A stretch of DNA of 64,000 nucleotides, taken from the NCBI GenBank assembly GCA_030407005.1, contig JAUDYN010000009.1, positions 2,480,001 through 2,544,000 of the forward strand. The letters are read 5' to 3'. Shown one piece after another: positions 56,603 through 64,000 of this stretch. This stretch comes from Desarmillaria ectypa. Its lineage: Eukaryota > Basidiomycota > Agaricomycetes > Agaricales > Physalacriaceae. Below the pieces are notes generated by a model. The model was given only the letters and a program-made list of their open reading frames with translations. It made no database searches and was not told the DNA's origin. The stretch's first letter is position 1; each line of letters begins with the position of its first letter. Both the position numbers and the translations under genes were made by a program.

Positions 56603-59127
56603 AATTAATTGGTGAGTGTTGAGTATCTAGTTTGAGGTAAAATATTAGCTGAGTTGTGTTGAGTGTTTGGGAGGTTAAAAAAGTGTATGTGGCAGGTGGA
56701 AGAAATATTAGCCAGCTATTAAATCTTTAGACTCAGCTGTCTATTGCAATTTGAGCTTCGAGCATGCATGAGCGAGCGCTTAGCGCTGTGCAACGCTTGT
56801 TTACGAGACTTGAATTAGATTATTGGATAGAAGAACCCGGGCTGCTAATGCTACGTAGTACAATGATATGGTGTTGTACAGGGTTCGCCCAGCCACAGAT
56901 GCATTGAAACGGGATTAAATGCAAGGTAGCGTAAATACACCTTGTGGGATAGATTACCACAAGAATCTGAGGAAGAGTTGTCATTCTAACTGAAAAAAAC
57001 TAATCCGTAAAAGTTCTTTCACGTGATGTAAGTGCTTCGATTGCGGTCCGTGAGTGGCCGACAGGCTTTCCTTCCTACCACGACGACGACGAGAACGACA
57101 TCGTAGTCTCGCTGCTCTGTCTGTTATTTTCTCTCTTCCTCTTCTATATGTCTTGATCACATCGTCGACGGCGCCATTCGGGCGCCTCTCCTCATGTATA
57201 TGCCAACTCAGTCAGCACTGTCAGCAACCTGAGCAAATTCAAGCACACCAAGTTCAGCTCGACTGGTGCCCAAAAAAGGTGTGTTCGTGGAATAACCGCT
57301 CCAGCTTAATTTTACATGTTCTTTATGCCAGGAATAACGTAGAAGCTGATCAGAAGCGCTGCCTTTGCGTTTGACATCATCGATCTTGGAGGTGGCGTGC
57401 GTTTCGATACCTGCTTCCTCCAAAGTGGTTCTCAATCTCGTATTAACGTAGGCTTGTTTTATTCTGTCTGACTTTATATTAAATTTGGTTTAGTACTTAC
57501 TATTCCTGTAACTCCACATGGTTTCGCAGGCAGGACTCTTATGGCTCGTCTTATCCAAAGGTACATTCTATATCATTCATACTATGTTCCTAGCCAATTG
57601 CGTCAGTCACTGGATCCTGTAGGCTACACTACGCGAGAACGTTGGGCTAATTTCGGGACTTGTATGCAATTTTTCCTTCCGCTTTGTCATTTATCTCTGA
57701 CAGACTATTTTTGCCTCTTAGTCTCTGCTCGAGTAAGGTTTATTCTTAGTAGGTGAATTAATGCTGGCCCTAACCTGCGTTCACTAGGACGGGGAACCGT
57801 ACTCTGGTTTGCGCAACGCTTTGTCTGGCAAGAGCGTCTCATGGAATCTTTGCCGGAGATTTGACGTCGTGGGAGGTACTCGATTCTGTTTGCCGTTGTG
57901 AAGGACTGGAGTGTCTTATCGACACAAGGCGCAGAACTCTGATACCTGACGTATATTTGCGCACTCACCGGCCTAGCCACTCGTGCGACGTAAAAGGCTG
58001 GTAATTATAGCATGGTATTCGAGGACCACCCTTCGCTAAGTTAAATAGCCCGAGCCATCCAAAACGGCACTGGGTTCTTATCTTTCGTGGGTTCCCTAGC
58101 ACATTGAGTGCTATCTTTAGTACTCACGCTAAATTCAAGATTTGCTCCACATGGAAGTTTCCCCTTTAGCGATGCGTCTCGCGCTGATATTCCGGGACGG
58201 TTTGACAAATATAGTATCTTCCGAAAAATGGATTGCCCTTGGCGAGGAGAACGCCTGCGAAATCCGACACGCCCAGTTGGTCGCTGACCCTGTTTTGAAC
58301 CTGACTGGGGCCTGCCTATACTCCCTCTTCATTGTGTGATTGATGTATCATTCTGTGTGTGTTCTGGGCTGTTTACGTCGGTGAAGCCTGTCAACCACCC
58401 AGGCATCTCCTGCCCAACATCAAAATCGACCTGGATTCCGAACAGCCCTTGGCGGCGTCTTGGCATTTATCATGGCGTGGAAGCGCCATCTCTTGAGGAA
58501 TGTCGCGCCATAATCGTATCTCCCATCGCCATTCACACTGTGGCCGTCAAACTGTGAACGCTGCTAGTGTCCTGTACGTATTCGAAGATGACGGCAGCGC
58601 ATGGAAATAATCGGTCAGTCATGAATGATATTACATATTGGTGAGTGACAGTGAAAATAGTTTGACGTCGCGGTTAAATATGGACACATCAGGTCTCGTG
58701 TCGTGAAGGTTAGATAGAGTACCATTTGGGCAAGTTATCTGGCACGTCGCCTCTGATATCTATACATTTCTTCCATGCGTCTTGATCGCACTCGCATGCG
58801 TTTTGCCCCAGAAAATTACATTCCACGCAATAAAGATCGAAGAACATCTCACAACTCTCAGCGTGGAACGGCCTCAAGCAAGCGGAAGGAAATCCAGAGG
58901 CACGTGCCAGAGAGAAGCAAGATGGTGGAATTGTTCTTGCCCATATGCTTGGGTCAGTGCAATAATACCCAGGCCCAGTCAGAGTTCGGCGTGAGCTTTA
59001 CCGATTCCGAATCTGGTGTGTCCGTTTCCCTTATCGTTCAATAGCATATGGACCTATCCTTTCATCTGGGTACAAAAATGGTTTGCGTTCTTACGGCTTT
59101 TTCCCAGGCATCCTTACCCTCCCCACC
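56603..59127. other. 2.5 kb without a supportable gene
   Basis: Both strands hold short frames that look partly coding. The + strand has pieces at 57.2-57.4, 57.54-57.76, 58.14-58.34 and 58.4-58.56 kb; the minus strand near 57.43-57.30 kb reads TTLEEAGIETHATSKIDDVK. I could not chain them into a gene or assign a family. It may be another decayed gene. The end is the promoter and leader of the transporter at 59,128. Confidence 0.35.
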
Positions 59128-62100
59128 ATGGCTGAAAAGCACGATAGCATGTCCTCCCGCGATGCGGAGAAGACTGTTGCGCCCGACATTGAAGCTCTCG
59201 AGGCTATTGCTCTCCCTGACTTTGATGATCCCAATATTGACAAGGGTGCTGCTATTGCCGGACTGTTGGGTGTGTAGCTAACGCCTCCATTGTTGATAAC
59301 ACTCTGACCAAGTATTCGTTTGTAGAGGACGACTCTCCGTACCCAGAAGTCCGGTCTGCCGTGGCAAACACTGATGACCCATCTATTCCTGCGTCAACGC
59401 TGCGGTCGTGGGTGCTTGGATTGATCTGGGCCATCATTATTCCGGTACTTCTACTCCGCCCTTTTTTCTGCTCGACTTTTCTGAATCAATGACATTCAGG
59501 GTCTCAACCAGTTCTTTTTCTTCCGTTATCCCTCCGTCACGGTGACTGGTATTGTCGCACAGCTGCTCGTCTTCCCTATAGGTAGGACGTGGGCAAAGAT
59601 CGTTCCTAATTGGAAAGTTCTTGGTGTGTCGTTGAATCCCGGGCCGTTTACTATTAAAGAACATGTACGTTCATGATCTGTTTGAGTAATCTTCGCTAAT
59701 GCTGGAATGACAGGTGCTGGTTACGATCATGGCTTCGGTGGGCTCTGGGAGTGCCTACGCCACTGATATCGTTGCTGTTCAACGGGTTTATTATAACCAG
59801 ACTTATAACTTTGGATGTAACAGATTGCATACTTGTGTGTGCTATTGCATTCACTGACCTTGCGTGTGTAGACCAATGGATGGTGGTGATGTCCACCCAA
59901 CTTATCGGCTTCTCCATCGGGGGAATTGCTCGTCGCTTCCTTGTCCAGCCACCTTCGATGAGTAATGCGGCGTCTTTCATTTTACCTTGGAACCCCCGTC
60001 TAATTCAGATTTAGTTTGGCCGACTAATTTGGTCACCTGTGCACTGTTCAATACCTTGCATGCACAGACATATGCCGGTATCGGTAATCGCGGAGGTATC
60101 AGCCGAGAGAAATTCTTTTTCTACGCCTTTCTAGGTTCTTTTTCGTGGTACTTTCTGCCTGGGTACCTGTTCCAAGCACTCAGCTATTTCTCTTGGGTGT
60201 GCTGGATCGTTCCCGATAATGTCCCAGTGAACCAGATGTTTGGATATGTGCATGGTATGGGTATGAGTCTTATCACGTTTGATTGGGCCCAGGTCAGTCT
60301 TCGTGGATTCGTCATATTATCCCATGTGGTTCAACCACTGTTCTTTTTCAGATCGCATATATCGGGTCTCCGCTTGCCACACCCTGGTGGGCTGAGGCTA
60401 ACATCTTTGCCGGATTCGTGGCATTTTTCTGTGCGTGTCGTCTGCGTCCCGTTCTATCTCCGTTAGCCTGATGATATCCATTCAAAGGGATCCTCACTCC
60501 TGCACTCTACGTATGGATTCTTCTCTTCCTTTTTGGCGCATGATCTCTGATGCATATGTTTAGTACTCGAACGCATGGGACAGCAAGTACATGCCGTGAG
60601 TATTCTTTCTCTGTCGAAGGACCTTACGCGAACTGATTTTGTCGCAGCATATCGTCCCGAGGATCGTATGATCATTTTGGCGACACTTACGACGTGAACA
60701 AGATCGTCAACCCAGACGCCACATTCAACGAGGAGGCATACAAGGCGTACAGCCCTTTGTACATCTCGACAACGTTTGCCATCTCTTACGGTCTCTCATT
60801 CGCAAGTATCACCGCAACGATTACGCATGCTTTGTACGTTATTTGGTCTATTGTAGACGCCGAGTCTCATTAGCGTGAATTAGCTTGTACTTTCGCAAGC
60901 AAATCTGGACACAAGCGCGCCGGGCTATGCATGAGCAACCTGATATCCACGCACGTCTCATGTCACAGTATCGCCAAGTTCCGGAGTGGTGGTATGCTAT
61001 CATTTTCTGTGAGTCTTCCTCCACCCTCGTGACGTTGTCGCCATGCTGATGTGTATTCCAGTGACCATGTTTGCATTCGGCGTCATCTCTATCGAGGTTT
61101 GGGAAACCAAGTTCCCGGTGTATGCATTTCTTTTCGTTCATTCCTGTTACACCATGTTGATGATGGCGCAGACAATTCTTTATTCTTGCTTTGGTCATCT
61201 CCTTTGTCTATGTCATTCCGATAGGAATGATCCAAGCCATCACCAATCAGCAAGTCGGATTAAACGTCGTCACCGAGTTGATCATTGGATACGCCCTCCC
61301 CGGCCGTCCTGTAGCAATGATGATGTTCAAGACATGGGGTTACATCACCATGGCTCAAGGTATGCGCTACGTTTAGACCCCAAGGCAGCTACTAACACCC
61401 AGCGGTAGCTCTGACGTTCACCTCCGACTTCAAGCTTGGCCATTACATGAAGATTCCGCCGCGGTCGATGTTCTGCGCACAGGTCATCGCCACTGTCATC
61501 GCTGGTACGACCCAGCTCGGCGTCCAAGCGTGGATGTTTACCAATATCGAGAACTTGTGTGATCCCAAACAAAGGGATGGCTTCATCTGTCCGTCAACGG
61601 AGGTGTTTGGGACTGCCAGTATCATTTGGGGTGTTATCGGGCCTGCAAGACAGTTCTCCCAGGGACAGGTTTACTACGGTGTGTTGTATTACTTACATTC
61701 GGATGGCGTCGCTTAATCTTTTGCTAGCCTTGGTGTTCTTCTTCCTCATCGGGTTCGCGTGCCCGGTTTTCAGCTACCTCATTAGCTGGAAGTGGCCTAA
61801 CAGCTTTATACGCTATGTCAAGTACGTCTTCCTTCCTACCTTTCTTGAGACCTCTAACCTTTTCCCTAGCTTCCCGGTCATCTTCAGCGGAACAGGTGCT
61901 ATTCCTCCTGCCAGCGCTGTCAACTATGTCCCCTGGGCTATCGTCGGCTTCATCTTCCAATACATCATCCGCCGGCGACACTTTTCATGGTGGGCAAAAT
62001 ATAATTACGTCCTTTCAGCGGCAATGGATTCGGGTGTGGCGGTATCAGCTGTTGTCATCTTTTTCTGCTTGCAGTATCCGATGAATGGGAATGTTGGTGC

Positions 62101-62268
62101 AACGACGGTGCAGAAATGGTGGGGAAATACAGTACCGTTTAAGAATGCGGATAGCGCTGGCACGCCGCTGTTGACTGTGGCGGACGGTAGTTTCTTTGGG
62201 TAAGTCTTTCGATTTGTGGAGTCGGGTTGGTGCTGATTTCTTTTCATAGGCCGCATACGTGGGCATAA
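59128..62268 (+). CDS. oligopeptide transporter (OPT family), 773 aa, 17 exons
   Basis: Proton-coupled importer of small peptides at the plasma membrane. Start ATG in [28 protein letters not shown]. Exons: 59128-59271, 59313-59444, 59500-59664, 59714-59816, 59872-59961, 60009-60292, 60352-60430, 60488-60510, 60564-60595, 60648-60833, 60884-61008, 61062-61119, 61172-61359, 61409-61678, 61728-61821, 61870-62199, 62250-62268, all GT/AG with matching phases. OPT signatures: [20 protein letters not shown], and [12 protein letters not shown] with the conserved KIPPR. Other conserved stretches: [40 protein letters not shown] then [40 protein letters not shown]. About 14-16 membrane helices are expected from the spacing of hydrophobic stretches. 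The end, [14 protein letters not shown], is typical of the fungal small-oligopeptide group. Length is normal and no lesion was found. One of the best-supported genes here. Confidence 0.95.
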
Positions 62269-63268
62269 AGTGAACGGAAAAGTTGTACGATTAAACTTAC
62301 GGGTGTAGCGATGAGTTTATCGGGTGACGTTGCTGTTGTTGTAGCCATGTATAGTTCTACGTTGTAATTCTTACGACTTAAAGGCTTCCAGTGTGACATA
62401 CGCCCTGGTCTTTCTTACCGACAGGCTTAACTGGATAAACATATGTTATCGCCAATCCCTATTTTAAAGGGCATACCCTTTATAATGCTTGGCTAGATGT
62501 TGTATCGATTTTTTATTTAAAGATGTCCCGCGTTCAACATTCAAGCTCAAACCCGAGTGCTCAGTTCATCGGAAATTGGGATTTATCTGTCTACTCTAAG
62601 ATTGTTTAGGTCATAGAATTGAAGGCTTACGATTACTAAAGAATGGACTGACAACTACCTCCAGGAGTATTTGAATGCTATGTGAGCGTAGAAATTCGAC
62701 AGAAACACCGCCTCTGTTACTTGCTCAGAGTATTACGGTGAGACGGTGATCAGATGATGTAATAGCAGCACATCCGCCAAAGCAGAAAAAGGAAACGGAT
62801 AGATGACTAGTGACGTATTGAGAACTGCTCGTACAAGTACATACAAAGATTCAACAATAAATAGATGATGTACTACTATGAAAATACACTACAGGAGAAG
62901 TTGGTGGGTGAAGAAAAACGCTGATGATGGTGAAAAACGGCGTGAAGATCACTCACCGTGCGCCTATTTCGATTGCATTTCAAAGTCATCCCAAGCCCGG
63001 TATCTGCCACGACCGTGGCACCTGACTAGGAGCGAAATGAGAACTCGAGGAGGGTACCGGGACACTGACAATGATGGAACGGCGGCGGCCTACGAAAATG
63101 TTCCCTACCCTTGGAACCCAACATTTACGCCGATCATTAGATCGTCATGTGATTTGATTTATCATCTTGTTCACTGGCCACCACCAAAATCATCTCTATT
63201 CTGACTGGCATGTCCGTTTTACTTCATATTCGGATGGTAAATTCTATTGAATGTTCACATTTGCAGAC
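62269..63268. other. no gene seen
   Basis: 3' flank of the transporter and 5' flank of the thioesterase-like gene. One frame at 62,878-63,204 looks like chance. Confidence 0.35.
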
Positions 63269-63593
63269 ATGTCTCAACCCGAAGAGTGTGTTACAATTCC
63301 TGCCAAGTCCGGCCACAGCGCGACCGTGATTCTTATCCATGTATGAGCTGTCGCTCTTCGTTCTCGTCAGGAGTCCTACTGAATGCAACTCTTAGGGATT
63401 GGGAGGTAATGCGCACGAGATGAAAGCTATCGCACAAAACCTTGCCACTGATCCGCAATTGGATCATATCAAGTGGCTAATGCCTCAGGTGTACGTTTCC
63501 TTCTATTTTCTTGTTAAATAGTAATATCGATGTAATATTTTCTAGTTCCCTCCGACCATGTACTCGTCTGGGTGGACGAATTGTACCAGCTTG
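63269..63593 (+). CDS. acyl-protein thioesterase 1-like gene, 5' part only
   Basis: Three exons fit: 63269-63340, 63396-63490 and 63546-63593. They encode MSQPEECVTIPAKSGHSATV, ILIH, GLGGNAHEMKAIAQNL, LDHIKWLMPQVSLRPCTRLG and GRIVPAW, in frame. This is the first third of an APT1-type alpha/beta-hydrolase that depalmitoylates proteins: the HGxG oxyanion loop is HGLGGNA. The next donor is GTAAGC at 63594, but the catalytic Ser/Asp/His exons are not in the window. The DNA after the donor does not offer a matching acceptor within the usual 50-60 bp; the intron is over 400 bp or the gene is broken by an insertion. A dead paralog with colinear exons lies at 30.8-31.7 kb on the other strand. Confidence 0.65.
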
Positions 63594-63614
63594 GTAAGCA
63601 TTCGCCTATGAATC

Positions 63615-64000
63615 AATCGCTTTGGCTTAATGGTAAGGGCGGTACGATAAGTGGATGACCAGTGGATGATCATGGATCGTAGCCCTAGACTAGGGTTTGA
63701 ATTGACGGCAGAAGAGTGGGAGGAGAGAGAAGGAAGGAGATGATGAAGGGAGGAGAGCGAGCGAACACCGGTGAAGACGCGGTACAGTACCGCGCCTTGA
63801 GACGGCAACATGTTTATGATGACGTGATGTGTCACATTCAATGTGATGTGATGTGTTACATAGGTGTGATGCAATGGCATGGAAGGTAGGGCATACACGG
63901 CGCGGTCCCAGTACTATTTTATTGTGACATGACATTGCTTCACTCTCTTGCTCACTCGGTTACTCTTACTCTTACTTATCACTCACTGACGAAATAATAA
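63615..64000 (+). mobile_element. possible tRNA-derived SINE or other insertion in the third intron
   Basis: Downstream of the donor at 63594, TGGCTTAATGG at 63623-63633 fits a Pol III A box, and GGGTTTGAATTG at 63693-63704 fits a B box (TTTGAAT for TTCGAAT). The boxes are about 60 bp apart, longer than in a tRNA but possible for a SINE head. CCCTAG-A-CTAGGG and GCGGTAC-A-GTACCGC (63779-63793) are palindromes in the body. The tail has TGTGATGTG repeats and ends in an ACTC/TTACTC-rich run at the window edge. I found no 3' end, so the size and type are open. Confidence 0.25.

Noticed and set aside
58775..59044. 89-aa ORF just upstream of the OPT transporter as an upstream gene or uORF
   Set aside because: Low-complexity, no motif, and it overlaps another frame of equal length; probably leader sequence or chance.
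63630..63710. A functional tRNA gene
   Set aside because: The A and B boxes are about 60 bp apart and no acceptor stem or anticodon arm could be folded by eye; a SINE head or chance is more likely.

Overview
The window reads as nuclear DNA of a basidiomycete fungus, most likely a mushroom-forming Agaricomycete. The evidence is the very intron-dense genes (introns of about 45-65 bp with GTRNGT donors and YAG acceptors, micro-exons down to 14-16 nt) and gene families typical of that class: DUF6535 and DUF6534 membrane proteins, F-box-like proteins, DUF1996, Kre9-like and small cysteine-rich secreted proteins, a cytochrome P450 and an oligopeptide transporter. I saw no rRNA, CRISPR array or bacterial operon.

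Layout. 0-12 kb: mostly decayed genes (an F-box-like relic, a DUF6535 pseudogene, two DUF6534 relics) around one F-box-like gene at 7.2-8.9 kb that carries a one-base frame break. 13-24 kb: an intact three-exon orphan gene with a zinc-ribbon-like N-terminus (13.1-13.8), an intact seven-exon secreted eight-cysteine protein (16.8-17.6), a decayed unknown gene (17.7-18.4), DUF6534-like scraps, a decayed gene at 19.7-21.8 and an intact Kre9-like secreted protein (22.8-23.3). 24.5-27.2 kb: an AT-rich island with no intact gene, flanked by GCGTGG-type repeats. 27.8-40 kb: a second intact eight-cysteine protein, a DUF6534 pseudogene, an acyl-protein thioesterase pseudogene, two intact orphans (188 and 272 aa), a decayed unknown gene, a third, dead copy of the eight-cysteine gene and an intact TSA1-type 2-Cys peroxiredoxin. 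40-50 kb: an intronless kinase-like protein, a 13-exon DUF1996 gene with a roughly 0.7 kb insertion in one intron, a transketolase/dihydroxyacetone-synthase pseudogene, and a live/dead tandem pair of F-box-like genes. 51-64 kb: a single-pass membrane protein, a P450 pseudogene, an F-box-like pseudogene, a 17-exon OPT transporter and the 5' part of a second thioesterase-like gene, whose third intron may hold a tRNA-derived SINE.

The genes do not form an obvious pathway cluster. The theme is birth and death: about half of the recognisable loci are pseudogenes, and in several families a live and a dead copy sit within the window. All exon models below were spliced by hand; those called intact keep frame across every junction. 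DUF and family names come from remembered motif patterns, not from a database search.
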